Source of the DNA: Betaproteobacteria bacterium
GTDB lineage: Bacteria > Pseudomonadota > Gammaproteobacteria > Burkholderiales > SG8-41
Assembly (NCBI GenBank): GCA_021730905.1
Contig: JAKFYK010000039.1
Span: 1 to 64,000, forward strand
Direction of reading: 5' to 3'
DNA: 64,000 nucleotides
Part shown: piece after piece, positions 44,476 through 53,841 of the stretch
How positions within the stretch are numbered: position 1 is the first letter of the stretch
Layout of the letters: every line of letters begins with the position of its first letter
Position numbers and translations under genes: made by a program
The notes under the pieces: model-generated
Database searches by the model: none
Seen by the model: the letters and a program-made list of their open reading frames with translations, nothing else
Told to the model about the DNA's origin: nothing

Positions 44476-45612
44476 TTAGAGATCCAGTGCGCTGAAGGCG
44501 ACGGAGAACAACGCATCAGCAACGATTACCAGGAAGATCGACTGAACGACGCTGCGCGTGGTCTGGCGGCCAACGCTTTCGGCGCCGCCTTTGGTGCGGA
44601 AGCCCTGAAAGCAGCCGACCACGGTGATAATGACAGCGAATACGGGCGCTTTGCCGACGCCGATCAGAAATGCCGTAATGCCGACCGCCTTGACGAAGCG
44701 GTCGAGAAAATCGGCATAGCCTACGCCGAGCTGCGCGCTGGCCATAATCATGCCGCCTAACACGCCGAGCACGTCCGCGAACACGGTCAGCAGTGGAAGC
44801 GCAATCAATAGCGCGAGAATTTTCGGCAGGACCAGCAAATCCAGCGGCGCGATACCGAGCGTGCGCATGGCGTCGATCTCCTCGGTCACGGACATGGTGC
44901 CGATCTGTGCGGCATAGGCGGATCCCGAGCGCCCGGCGATGATGATGGCCGTGATCAAAGGCGCGAACTCGCGCAGCATGGACAAACCGACCAGATCGGC
45001 AACAAAGATATTGGCCCCGTATTGTCTAAGCTGGTCGGCGCCCTGGTAGGCAACAACGATACCCAGCAGGAATGACAACAGCCCAACAATGGGCAGTGCA
45101 TCGAATCCGGCGCTGCGGATGTTGTAGAGGATGGGACGCCAGCGGATTCGCGCCGGGTGCGCGACGTTGCCGGCAAGCGCAAGAGCGCATTCGCCGACGA
45201 AACTCAGCAGCGCTGTGGACTGGCCAAGCACGGCTTCCGCGTTGCGGCCGAGGCGTTCAAGCGCTGTCGCGGATGGGCCGGGAGCCTGCGCGGGCTTATC
45301 CATTTGATCTGCGGCTTGTTGCGCCACAGCTTCCAGCAGCCTGGAGAATTCCGCGCGCATTCCATTGAGGGTCACGCCGATGCCTTCGTCGCGCAGCCGC
45401 CGCAGGAGTTTTTGCAGAACCCACGCGCCGGCCGTATCAAGAGCCTCGATGCGCGTGCCGTCGACAACGATTTCCGATTTGGGGGATACCGACAGTGCGT
45501 CGAGGTGCGGCTCGATGGTGCCCATGCCGCGCGCAGTCCAGTAGCCCGATAGTGCGAGGTCCTGTGGTGTCGGCTGAGTGATCGCGGCGGGTGCTGCCGA
45601 CAAGGGTTTCAT
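44476..45612 (-). CDS. mlaE: MlaE-type ABC permease with N-terminal STAS domain
   Basis: A 378-residue permease from ATG 45612. The first 110 residues form a STAS-like domain (fusing the MlaB role), followed by the MlaE membrane domain with GREFAPLITAIIIAGRSGSA-type sequence (MLREFAPLITAIIIAGRSGS) and EEIDAMRTLGIAPLD. The upstream frame is open to 45966 but crosses the promoter. A Crp-type operator with TACTCT at the standard offset predicts a start near 45617, giving an almost leaderless message. Confidence 0.92.
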   Translation of the reverse strand: MKPLSAAPAAITQPTPQDLALSGYWTARGMGTIEPHLDALSVSPKSEIVVDGTRIEALDTAGAWVLQKLLRRLRDEGIGVTLNGMRAEFSRLLEAVAQQAADQMDKPAQAPGPSATALERLGRNAEAVLGQSTALLSFVGECALALAGNVAHPARIRWRPILYNIRSAGFDALPIVGLLSFLLGIVVAYQGADQLRQYGANIFVADLVGLSMLREFAPLITAIIIAGRSGSAYAAQIGTMSVTEEIDAMRTLGIAPLDLLVLPKILALLIALPLLTVFADVLGVLGGMIMASAQLGVGYADFLDRFVKAVGITAFLIGVGKAPVFAVIITVVGCFQGFRTKGGAESVGRQTTRSVVQSIFLVIVADALFSVAFSALDL

Positions 45613-45623
45613 AGGTGGATGAA

Positions 45624-45693
45624 AGAGTAGATGAAATGTTTTGTACCGTATGTACGACAGCGTACAGAACCCTGTTATCAACGGAGCAACACT
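45624..45693. promoter_or_regulatory. Bidirectional operator between mlaE and the BON gene
   Basis: TGTACGACAGCGTACA (45651-45666). Hexamers at the standard offset: TACTCT leftward (45624-45629) and AACACT rightward (45688-45693). A single site may serve both directions. Confidence 0.65.
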
Positions 45694-45772
45694 GGCCATC
45701 TCACCGGGACATACGGTATGAGGCGTTATGACTGTGCAAGTGTCATTCGTTCTTGGTCTGGAGCAATCGACG

Positions 45773-46048
45773 ATGAAACCGCTTAAATGTCTATCCGGTT
45801 TCTTCCGCGCCATCGTGTTCGTGTTGGTGCTGGGTTGCGCGGGCACCGCGATGCGCGAAAGCACTGGCGAGCACGTGAGCGACAGTTGGATCACAACGAA
45901 AGCGATGGCGGCGCTGGTGGAGGATCCGCTGGTCAAAGGCGCCGAGGTTAACGTCGAGACCTTCAAGGTCGCGGCTCAACTTAGCGGCTTTGTAATTTCC
46001 AATGCGGCGAGGTCCCAAGCCTTTCAGGATATGTCGCAGGGGACATGA
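45773..46048 (+). CDS. Truncated BON-domain lipoprotein
   Basis: A 91-residue frame from ATG 45773: lipoprotein signal ending LGC, then the beginning of a BON domain (SDSWITTKAMAALVEDPLVK...EVNVETFKVAAQLSGFV). The second half of the domain is missing; the frame ends in QAFQDMSQGT. BON proteins attach to membranes and are osmotically induced. It is probably a disabled or shortened copy. Confidence 0.65.
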   Translation: MKPLKCLSGFFRAIVFVLVLGCAGTAMRESTGEHVSDSWITTKAMAALVEDPLVKGAEVNVETFKVAAQLSGFVISNAARSQAFQDMSQGT

Positions 46049-46224
46049 CCGACGCGTTCTGGACCTGTGTAGCCTATCAGGGCTTATATAAATAATGTAA
46101 TAAAAACAAGTACTTAGTAATAGTTCAACCAGCCGTAGCCAATCCAAAGGGAATCATCCATGAAATCCTGTGCATCACAGCGCGCGCTTTCCGATGTGTT
46201 TGATAGAAATGACGGCCAGCAGCC

Positions 46225-47295
46225 ATGATTGAGATTCGCAAGGGTCAGGCGCCGGCCCGTCTTGCGCGCGCGGAGTTTAGTGCCCGGTTTCGTGCTTCCT
46301 TCATTGATCCGGATTTCCGCGCCGAAGATCAGTCGATTGCACGGCTTGAAGCGATCGCCTGGCAGGCGTACTCCGACGGGCGCAAGGCTCCCTTTACGCA
46401 AAAGGCAGGCGCGGGGTATGCCGATCCGGATTACGAATTGTCAGCCGAGTGGATTGCCACGAAGCAACGCATCGACGAGGCACAACGACGCTGGGCCGAC
46501 CCGGTAACTCCGTCGCAGGTATTGTTGATCTGCGGCTCGGCGCGCAACGATGGTACGTGCCCGGGCGAGATGTCCAAGAGCTTTCGCCTGGTGGGGATTG
46601 CGCGGGAAATACTGGAGCAGGCCGACATCCATGCTGACGTGCTGGACTTGAGCTTGATCACTTCGGAGTATGGCCGTCATATTCATCCCTGCAAGGGTTG
46701 CGCATCGACAGCGATGCCGCTGTGCCACTGGCCGTGCAGTTGTTACCCCCATTACTCGCTCAACCAGACCAATGACTGGATGTCCGAAATCTATGAACGC
46801 TGGACTGCCGCTCATGCAGTGATCATTGTTTCGCCTGTGTATTGGTACCAGAGCCCCAGCCCGTTGAAGCTGATGATTGACCGCCTGGTGTGCGCCGATG
46901 GCGGTAATCCCGATCCCACCTCGACCTCGGGCAAGAAGGCCGGCAAGGCGAAGGAACTTGAAATGGCCGGTTGGGATTATCCCCAACACCTGGCAGGGCG
47001 CGCCTACGGCGTGATCGTTCACGGGGATGTGGCGGGCATCGAAGGCTCGCGCCGCGCGTTGTCGGACTGGCTCGACTGGATGGGCTTCATCGACGCTGGT
47101 GCGCAGGCGCGACTGGACCGCTACATCGGCTACTTCGAGCCTTATGCGACGAGCCACGACGCGCTGGACCGGGATGAAGCGATGCAGGAGGAAGTGCGCA
47201 ATGTGGCGCGCGCGGTGGCGAAGGCGGTGGTCGATTTGCGCGCCGGACGGCTTCAGGCGGTGCAGCCCATACTGTCGCGTCCGCGACCCAAGTGA
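46225..47295 (+). CDS. NAD(P)H-dependent FMN reductase-like flavoprotein
   Basis: A 356-residue flavodoxin-fold protein. A helical N-terminal extension (1-90) precedes the flavin-binding core: VLLICGSARNDGTCPG (phosphate loop), a Cys-rich loop (HPCKGCASTAMPLCHWPC), VIIVSPVYWYQSPSPLKLMI and a dinucleotide region ending GVIVHGDVAGIEGSRRAL. The Cys-rich loop suggests a metal or disulfide and is not usual for simple FMN reductases. No operon partner; the substrate is unknown. Confidence 0.85.
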   Translation: MIEIRKGQAPARLARAEFSARFRASFIDPDFRAEDQSIARLEAIAWQAYSDGRKAPFTQKAGAGYADPDYELSAEWIATKQRIDEAQRRWADPVTPSQVLLICGSARNDGTCPGEMSKSFRLVGIAREILEQADIHADVLDLSLITSEYGRHIHPCKGCASTAMPLCHWPCSCYPHYSLNQTNDWMSEIYERWTAAHAVIIVSPVYWYQSPSPLKLMIDRLVCADGGNPDPTSTSGKKAGKAKELEMAGWDYPQHLAGRAYGVIVHGDVAGIEGSRRALSDWLDWMGFIDAGAQARLDRYIGYFEPYATSHDALDRDEAMQEEVRNVARAVAKAVVDLRAGRLQAVQPILSRPRPK

Positions 47296-47446
47296 GCGCG
47301 CAGCCTCCAAGTCTTTCCGCAGGCCGAACCGGCGTACAAGATATTTGATGCGGTAATCAGGGGCCGGCGTTGGGCTTTCTGTATATCTGATTCAACTCCG
47401 TGCTGCGATCAGTACCCGCTGCAACCGACAATGCTTCGGCGCAAGC

Positions 47447-48184
47447 TCAGATGGCCCTGTAATCAGGGAGCAGGCGGTCCATTTCTTTTTTCACAACCGC
47501 ATAGCACTCGCATACCCGGGCTTCCAGCTTGGGTCGATCCAGCACGGTAATGTGGCCGCGACTGTAATTTATCAGCCCGGCCTCTTGCAGCTTTCTGGCC
47601 GCCTCGGTAACGCCCTCGCGGCGCACACCCAGCATGTTAGCGATCAACTCCTGGGTCATGGTGAGTTCGTTCGACGGCAATCGATCCAGGCTCAACAGAA
47701 GCCAGCGGCACAATTGCTGCTCCACAGAATGATGCCGATTGCACACGGCCGTCTGCGACATCTGCGTAATCAGCGCCTGGGTGTAACGCAGCGCCAGGTG
47801 TTGCAACTGTCCGCCCAGCGCGAATTCCTTTTTCATAACGCTCGCTTTAAGCCGGTAGCCGTAGCCGGCGCTTTGCACCACCGCCCGGCTGGGCGTGCTT
47901 TCGCCCCCCATGAATAACGCTATGCCGACCAGACCGTCATTTCCGGAGACTGCTATTTCCGCCGAAGCTCCATCTTCCATGACATAGAGCAGCGATACGA
48001 TGCTGGTGATGGGGAAGTAGATATAGCCCTGCGGGCCACCGGCCTCGTAGACCGCCCAGCCCAGCGGCAATGCCACGAGTTCCAGGTCGGGCAGCAGGCG
48101 CTCAAAGTCTTCAGCGGACAGCGCGGCTAGCAAATGATTTTGGCGGGGGTTGTGTTTGCCGGACGGGGCAGGGGCAATGCTCAT
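47447..48184 (-). CDS. Crp/Fnr-family regulator 1
   Basis: A 245-residue Crp/Fnr-type factor: a cyclic-nucleotide-binding-like beta barrel (about 20-130), a dimer helix, and a winged helix with recognition helix MLGVRREGVTEAARKLQEAG. No FNR-type N-terminal Cys cluster. The barrel lacks the canonical cAMP Arg-Ser pocket as far as I can see, so the ligand is open. Its DNA-binding end is nearly the same as in the paralogue at 63135. It is a candidate reader of the TGTNCGNTAGCGNACA operator. An operator lies 70 bases upstream. Confidence 0.92.
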   Translation of the reverse strand: MSIAPAPSGKHNPRQNHLLAALSAEDFERLLPDLELVALPLGWAVYEAGGPQGYIYFPITSIVSLLYVMEDGASAEIAVSGNDGLVGIALFMGGESTPSRAVVQSAGYGYRLKASVMKKEFALGGQLQHLALRYTQALITQMSQTAVCNRHHSVEQQLCRWLLLSLDRLPSNELTMTQELIANMLGVRREGVTEAARKLQEAGLINYSRGHITVLDRPKLEARVCECYAVVKKEMDRLLPDYRAI

Positions 48185-48252
48185 AGTGTTTTACTTCGCG
48201 GGGGGGGGACTCATATCGACCATGGGCGTTACCTGTTCGATGGTTAGCTATA

Positions 48253-48295
48253 TGTGCGATAGCGAACATAACTATATGGCTGGCAGGTGAATAAT
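48253..48295 (+). promoter_or_regulatory. Operator and -10 of small RNA B
   Basis: TGTGCGATAGCGAACA (48253-48268) with AATAAT exactly at the standard offset (48290-48295), predicting a start at about 48302. The same site lies 69 bases upstream of regulator 1 in the other direction, where the hexamer at that offset (TAACGC) is poor. Confidence 0.75.
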
Positions 48296-48301
48296 TCAAC
48301 T

Positions 48302-48381
48302 CCCCCCCGCCAATTTCCTTCATCCCTTTAACGATTGGCGGGCTTCGGCCCCCAGGCGATCAACGTCCGGGGGCTTTTTTT
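48302..48381 (+). ncRNA. Small RNA B: CU-rich loop plus terminator
   Basis: About 80 nt, a paralogue of small RNA A. Stem 1 is a perfect 9 bp, CCCGCCAAT/ATTGGCGGG (48306-48314 with 48334-48342); the loop TTCCTTCATCCCTTTAACG is C/U-rich like that of A. Stem 2 is the terminator. Predicted length, stem order and distance from the operator match copy A. Confidence 0.7.
48348..48381 (+). terminator. Rho-independent terminator of small RNA B
   Basis: GCCCCC (48348-48353) pairs with GGGGGC (48369-48374), followed by seven T. No plus-strand ORF precedes it, which supports a short transcript. Confidence 0.85.
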
Positions 48382-48422
48382 GTGATGCACGTCCGACCCT
48401 CTCATCTCTTCTTCTCCTGTTG

Positions 48423-48465
48423 TGTACGACAACGAACGGAGAATTCCCGGGCAGGCAGGGACACT
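48423..48465 (+). promoter_or_regulatory. Operator and -10 for the OmpA-family gene
   Basis: TGTACGACAACGAACG (48423-48438) with GACACT at the standard offset (48460-48465). The predicted start near 48472 leaves a leader of about 128 bases. Confidence 0.6.
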
Positions 48466-48599
48466 GGCCGCCAAAGGTTGACGACGAGACGAGTCGAACA
48501 ACATGGTTTGAACGCAAATTGATGTGCGGCGGCGGGTGGCCGGTGTTTTTTGATTATGGCCTTTACCCACGCCTTTAAGAACAAAAGGGAGAAACAATC

Positions 48600-49292
48600 A
48601 TGACGAAAACAAGCGTTCTGATCCTTGCTGGCGGCGCCGCGGCACTGATGGCGGGTATAGCAATGGCACAGGATTCGAAGAACCAGGGCTATCTGGTTGA
48701 TACCTATGGAAACAGCATTGTCACCAGTCCCCCCACGGGCCTTTGCTGGCGCAGCAGTGATTGGACGCCCACGCGCGCGGTTGCATCCTGCGACCCGGTC
48801 ATTCGGAAGGTGGAAGCACCTGCGCCAAGGATAGTGGCCGCTGCACCGCCCCAGAAACCCGCAGTGGCGCCCGCACCGGCGCCGTCAAGGATGGCGCCGC
48901 AGAGCATCAGTTTTTCAGCAGACGCGCTGTTCGCCTTTGACCAATCCGTACTCAAGCCCGAAGGCAGGGCATTGCTGGACGACTTTGCACGACGGCTTGG
49001 CGGTGCGCAGTACGAAGCGATTTTCGTCACCGGTCACACCGACCGATTGGGCAGCAATGAATACAATCAGAAGCTTTCGGAACGCCGTGCCAACGCCGTG
49101 AAGGACTACCTGGTGAGCAAGGGCGTCCCGGCTGCGCGCGTTAAAGCGGAAGGCAGAGGCGAGACGCAGCCCGTCACCGCGCCCGGCGACTGCAAAGGCG
49201 CGCAAAGCGTCAAGGTCATTGCCTGCCTGCAGCCCGATCGTCGGGTGCATGTTGAAGTGACGGGTACCAAAGCGTCGACGACGAGTCCCTGA
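48600..49292 (+). CDS. OmpA-family envelope protein
   Basis: A 230-residue protein: signal peptide ending GIAMAQ, a Cys-containing N-terminal segment, a Pro/Ala-rich linker (PAPRIVAAAPPQKPAVAPAP), and a C-terminal OmpA peptidoglycan-binding domain with FDQSVLKPEGRALLDDFARR, VTGHTDRLGSNEYNQKLSER and ARVKAEGRGETQPV. It anchors the outer membrane to the wall. There is no beta-barrel. The promoter carries the Crp-type operator. Confidence 0.93.
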   Translation: MTKTSVLILAGGAAALMAGIAMAQDSKNQGYLVDTYGNSIVTSPPTGLCWRSSDWTPTRAVASCDPVIRKVEAPAPRIVAAAPPQKPAVAPAPAPSRMAPQSISFSADALFAFDQSVLKPEGRALLDDFARRLGGAQYEAIFVTGHTDRLGSNEYNQKLSERRANAVKDYLVSKGVPAARVKAEGRGETQPVTAPGDCKGAQSVKVIACLQPDRRVHVEVTGTKASTTSP

Positions 49293-49561
49293 TTGTGACG
49301 TTGTGGCACTCGATCCGCATAGTGATGCGTGCCGATGAAACGGCATCACGGCAAGCATCACACGCCGTCTGGCCTGCCTGTCGATGCGGTTCATCATGAT
49401 GTCGGAGGCCCAGTGCCGTTCAAGATCGAATTCGCGGAAGCCGGCGAAAGATTATTCGCGTCGAGTTGGGATTGACGAGCAGCATTGAAAACGCTACTCG
49501 TTAACCTTGCCGTAAAAAGCTGCAGGGACAGGTTCTATGGCGCACAGATTGCCTTGACTGA

Positions 49562-51295
49562 ATGGAGCGCCAGGCTCGCGTGTTGAACAACGCAAAAGAT
49601 GCGCCTTCAAAAACAAGTCCCTTGGCAGGCAAGCCAGCTACCTCGGCAATGCTGGTCGACGTGCCGAGGCTTGTGACGGCCTATTACGCTAACGAACCTG
49701 ATGTTTTAGTGCCGGAGCAGCGGATTGCATTCGGTACTTCGGGGCACCGGGGCTCCGCCTTCGAAAATACGTTTAATCAATGGCATGTGCTGGCGATCAG
49801 TCAGGCTGTCTGTGACTACCGCAAGCGCCAGGGCATCGTCGGCCCGCTGTTTCTCGGCATCGATACGCACGCGCTGTCGGTGCCGGCTTGTGCCAGCGCG
49901 CTCGAAGTGCTGGCGGCCAATGGCGTGGAGGTCATGCTCGCGGAGCACGACGAATACACACCAACGCCTGCGGTGTCTCACGCGATACTCACTTATAACC
50001 GCGGGCGCACTGCGGGCTTTGCGGATGGCGTGATCGTCACGCCGTCGCACAACCCGCCCGGCGATGGCGGCTACAAGTACAACCTGCCGAACGGCGGGCC
50101 GGCAGATGCGGCCGCGACCGGCTGGATCGAGGCCAGGGCCAATACGTTTCTGAAGAACGCTCTGCGAGGCGTGCAAAGGATTTCCTGCCAGAAAGCCCTG
50201 CGCTCGGGCTTCATCCACCGCTACGATTTTCTCAACGCTTACGTGAGCGATCTCGGTAATGTGCTCGATATGGATGCGATTCGCGGCGCAGGAATCCGCA
50301 TGGGCGTGGACCCGCTTGGCGGCGCAGGCATTCACTACTGGGCTGCGATTGCCGAGCGCTACGGGCTAGACCTCACCGTTGTGAACGATGAAGTCGATCC
50401 GACATTCCGTTTCATGCCCGTTGACTGGGATGGCCGGATTCGCATGGACCCGTCCTCGTCTTACGCCATGAGCAGGCTGGTGGATTTGAAGGATCGTTTC
50501 GACATTGCCTTCGCGTGCGATACCGACCACGACCGGCATGGGATAGTCACTCCCGGCGAGGGGCTGCTTCCGACAAATCATTATCTCGCAGTGGCCATCC
50601 ACTACCTGTTTCAACATCGGCCACAGTGGAGCAAACACGCCGCCGTAGGAAAGACCGTAGTAAGCAGCCAGATAATTGATCGCGTGGCTGCCAAGCTTGG
50701 CCGGGCACTGTACGAGGTGCCGGTTGGCTTCAAATGGTACGTCGACGGCCTGTTTGACGGATCGCTCGGCTTCTGTGGCGAAGAGAGTGCTGGCGCAACT
50801 TTTCTGCGTCGTGATGGCGCCGCATGGACGACCGACAAGGATGGAATTGTTCCGGCGTTGCTGTCCGCGGAAATCATTGCGCGGATGGGCCGCGATCCCG
50901 GCGATATTTACCAAGAGCTTGCGCGCGAGTTGGGCGAGTGCCTCTCCGACCGGGTTGAGGCCTCTGCAACGCCCGGGCAAAAGCGCATGCTGTCAGGACT
51001 CACGCCACAATGTGTGCTGAGCAAGTATCTGGCCGGCGAAAGGATCTTGCGCATACTCAGCCACGCTCCTGGCAATGGCGCTGCCATCGGCGGGGTGAAA
51101 GTGATTGCCGAGAATGGATGGTTCGCTGCGCGCCCGTCCGGGACTGAGAATATTTACAAGATTTACGTGGAGAGTTTTCGTGGCGAGCAGCACTTGTGCC
51201 GTATAGCAGAGGAAGCGCAGGAGATCGTAGACGCCGCCATCGCAGCGGGTGAACCAGATGCCACGGCAATGGCTTCGCGCAGGCGCAGAGGGTAA
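49562..51295 (+). CDS. pgm: Phosphoglucomutase (alpha-D-glucose specific)
   Basis: A 577-residue enzyme that interconverts glucose-1-phosphate and glucose-6-phosphate. Motifs: GTSGHRGS near 59, the phosphoserine loop [16 protein letters not shown] near 160, the Mg2+ loop CDTDHDRHG near 319, the sugar loop GEESAGATF near 406 and the phosphate loop [12 protein letters not shown] near 524. The N-terminus is about 20 residues longer than usual. Phosphoketolase follows after 4 bases, and the glucan synthase after that, so glucose-phosphate flux is the theme. Confidence 0.96.
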   Translation: MERQARVLNNAKDAPSKTSPLAGKPATSAMLVDVPRLVTAYYANEPDVLVPEQRIAFGTSGHRGSAFENTFNQWHVLAISQAVCDYRKRQGIVGPLFLGIDTHALSVPACASALEVLAANGVEVMLAEHDEYTPTPAVSHAILTYNRGRTAGFADGVIVTPSHNPPGDGGYKYNLPNGGPADAAATGWIEARANTFLKNALRGVQRISCQKALRSGFIHRYDFLNAYVSDLGNVLDMDAIRGAGIRMGVDPLGGAGIHYWAAIAERYGLDLTVVNDEVDPTFRFMPVDWDGRIRMDPSSSYAMSRLVDLKDRFDIAFACDTDHDRHGIVTPGEGLLPTNHYLAVAIHYLFQHRPQWSKHAAVGKTVVSSQIIDRVAAKLGRALYEVPVGFKWYVDGLFDGSLGFCGEESAGATFLRRDGAAWTTDKDGIVPALLSAEIIARMGRDPGDIYQELARELGECLSDRVEASATPGQKRMLSGLTPQCVLSKYLAGERILRILSHAPGNGAAIGGVKVIAENGWFAARPSGTENIYKIYVESFRGEQHLCRIAEEAQEIVDAAIAAGEPDATAMASRRRRG

Positions 51296-51299
51296 GGTC

Positions 51300-53708
51300 A
51301 TGACAACGAACACGCTCACTCCGGAAATGCTTCAGCAAATGGATGCGTACTGGCGGGCGGCAAATTATCTTTCGGTTGGACAGATATATCTTTGCGACAA
51401 TCCGCTGCTAAGGCAACCGCTGGCAATCGAGCATGTGAAGCGTATGCTGCTGGGACACTGGGGCACGACGCCTGGGCAAAATTTTATCTACGTGCACCTG
51501 AATCGGGTCATCAAAAAATATGATCTCGATATGATTTACGTTTCGGGTCCCGGACACGGCGGCCCCGCGGTCGTGAGCAATACCTACCTCGAAGGGACTT
51601 ACAGTGAGGTCTATCCGGACATCAGTCAGGATGAGGCCGGGATCAGGAAGCTGTTCAGGCAGTTTTCCTTTCCAGGCGGAATTCCCAGCCATGCCTCACC
51701 GGAGTGTCCAGGCTCCATACACGAGGGCGGCGAGCTGGGCTATTCCCTTAGCCACGCATTCGGTGCGGCTTTCGACAACCCGGACCTCGTCGTCGCTTGT
51801 GTCGTCGGAGATGGCGAAGCGGAGACCGGGCCGTTGGCCGCGGCGTGGCATTCCAACAAGTTTCTTAATCCGGCCACCGATGGCGCGGTACTGCCGATTC
51901 TGCATCTCAACGGCTACAAGATTGCCAACCCGGCGCTTCTTGCGCGCATCACCCGCGAGGAACTGGAGCAGTTATTTCGCGGTTATGGCTGGACGCCCTA
52001 CTTTGTAGAAGGACACGAGCCCGAGCCGATGCATGAGGCCATGGCTGCGATGCTTGATGTGGCGGTAAAGCAGATCAAAAAAATACAGTGTGATGCGCGT
52101 AGCTACGGCAACCTCACGCGCCCGCGCTGGCCGATGATCATCCTCAATTCGCCCAAAGGCTGGACGGGGCCCAAGGTGGTCGATGGCCGGCACATTGAAG
52201 GCACTTTCCGTTCGCACCAGGTGCCGCTCAAGGATTTGGCCAGCCGTCCCGAGCATCTTAAGTTACTGGAAGACTGGTTGAGGAGTTACCGGCCGGCGGA
52301 ACTCTTCGATGCGCAAGGCCGTCTGCAATCGCAATGGGCAGAACTTGCACCTGCCGGCGAGCGACGCATGGGCGCGAATCCACATGCCAACGGCGGCATG
52401 TTGCTTCGCGACCTGCGGATGCCGGATTTACGTGATTACGCGATTGACGTGCCCGTGCCGGGGGTGGGCGGGATCGGCGACACGCGTGTGCTAGGGACTT
52501 TCTTGCGCGATGTGGTGAAGCTCAACTGCGAGCAACGGAATTTCAGGGTTTTTGGCCCTGACGAGACACTCTCCAACGGGCTGGAAGCCTTGTTTGAAGT
52601 GACCCCGCGCCAATGGAATGCCGCGGCAGAGCCGGGTGATGAATTTCTTGCACCCACCGGGAGCGTGATGGAGATACTAAGCGAGCATCAATGCGAGGGC
52701 TGGCTGGAGGGTTACCTGCTCACGGGGCGGCATGGGCTTTTCAACTGCTACGAGGCATTCATCCATATCGTCGATTCGATGTTCAACCAGCATGCCAAGT
52801 GGCTGAAGGTCACGTCGCACCTGGCGTGGAGACGCAAGATAGCCTCGTTGAACTACCTGTTGGCTTCGCATGTATGGCGACAGGACCACAACGGCTTTAC
52901 GCATCAGGATCCTGGCTTTCTCGATCATGTCGTCAACAAAAAGGCCGAGATCGTGCGTGTATATCTTCCGCCGGATGCGAATTGTCTGCTGTCGGTGATG
53001 GACCACTGCCTGCGTAGCCGGCACTACGTCAACGTTGTGATCGCGGGCAAACATCCTGCGCCGCAATGGCTGGAAATGGACGCCGCCAGCAGGCACTGCG
53101 CCGCAGGCGTCGGTATCTGGCAATGGGCCGGCAATGACCGGCATGGCAAGCCCGACGTGGTCATGGTGTGCTGTGGCGACGTGCCCACGATGGAGACATT
53201 GGCCGCTGTTTCCATCTTGCGGCAGCATCTGCCCGATCTGATCATCCGCGTAGTCAACGTCGTTGATCTCATGAAGCTGCAGCCGGACAATGCGCATCCA
53301 CACGGGTTGAGCGATAGAGATTTTGACGCGTTGTTTACTCAAAACAAGCCTGTTGTCTTTGCGTTTCATGGTTACCCTGGTTTGATTCACCGGCTGACTT
53401 ACCGGCGTGCCAACCACAAAAACCTGCACGTCCACGGCTACCAGGAGGAAGGCACGATTACTACCGCCTTCGACATGACCGTGCTTAATAATCTGGATCG
53501 CTTTCACCTCGTGATGGACGCCATAGACCGCCTTCCACAGACCGGCAGCATCGGGAGGCACCTCAAGCAACAGCTTCAGGACAGGCTTGTCGAGCACAAG
53601 CGGTACATCAACACGCACGGTGTAGATCTGCCGGAGATTCGCAACTGGAAATGGGATCCAGACCATTCAGCGCCTTCTTCGATTGAAGCTTCAGTTCCGC
53701 TGCAATAG
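51300..53708 (+). CDS. xfp: Xylulose-5-phosphate/fructose-6-phosphate phosphoketolase
   Basis: An 802-residue thiamine-diphosphate enzyme splitting xylulose-5-P or fructose-6-P to acetyl phosphate. The start is ATG 51300 ([20 protein letters not shown]). Family blocks: [60 protein letters not shown] and [17 protein letters not shown]. Full length. It is translationally coupled to pgm (4-base gap). Confidence 0.96.
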   Translation: MTTNTLTPEMLQQMDAYWRAANYLSVGQIYLCDNPLLRQPLAIEHVKRMLLGHWGTTPGQNFIYVHLNRVIKKYDLDMIYVSGPGHGGPAVVSNTYLEGTYSEVYPDISQDEAGIRKLFRQFSFPGGIPSHASPECPGSIHEGGELGYSLSHAFGAAFDNPDLVVACVVGDGEAETGPLAAAWHSNKFLNPATDGAVLPILHLNGYKIANPALLARITREELEQLFRGYGWTPYFVEGHEPEPMHEAMAAMLDVAVKQIKKIQCDARSYGNLTRPRWPMIILNSPKGWTGPKVVDGRHIEGTFRSHQVPLKDLASRPEHLKLLEDWLRSYRPAELFDAQGRLQSQWAELAPAGERRMGANPHANGGMLLRDLRMPDLRDYAIDVPVPGVGGIGDTRVLGTFLRDVVKLNCEQRNFRVFGPDETLSNGLEALFEVTPRQWNAAAEPGDEFLAPTGSVMEILSEHQCEGWLEGYLLTGRHGLFNCYEAFIHIVDSMFNQHAKWLKVTSHLAWRRKIASLNYLLASHVWRQDHNGFTHQDPGFLDHVVNKKAEIVRVYLPPDANCLLSVMDHCLRSRHYVNVVIAGKHPAPQWLEMDAASRHCAAGVGIWQWAGNDRHGKPDVVMVCCGDVPTMETLAAVSILRQHLPDLIIRVVNVVDLMKLQPDNAHPHGLSDRDFDALFTQNKPVVFAFHGYPGLIHRLTYRRANHKNLHVHGYQEEGTITTAFDMTVLNNLDRFHLVMDAIDRLPQTGSIGRHLKQQLQDRLVEHKRYINTHGVDLPEIRNWKWDPDHSAPSSIEASVPLQ

Positions 53709-53841
53709 ATATATTTCGAAGCGGGAATTTCCTGTCGATTCGCGACCGAATCATACCGGCAGGGAACAGCCGCTATGTTTCGCGAGCGTGCGCGGCTGGC
53801 TTGAGTCACGGAAACAGTGTTTCCTGCCATGCGAGGCTGCG

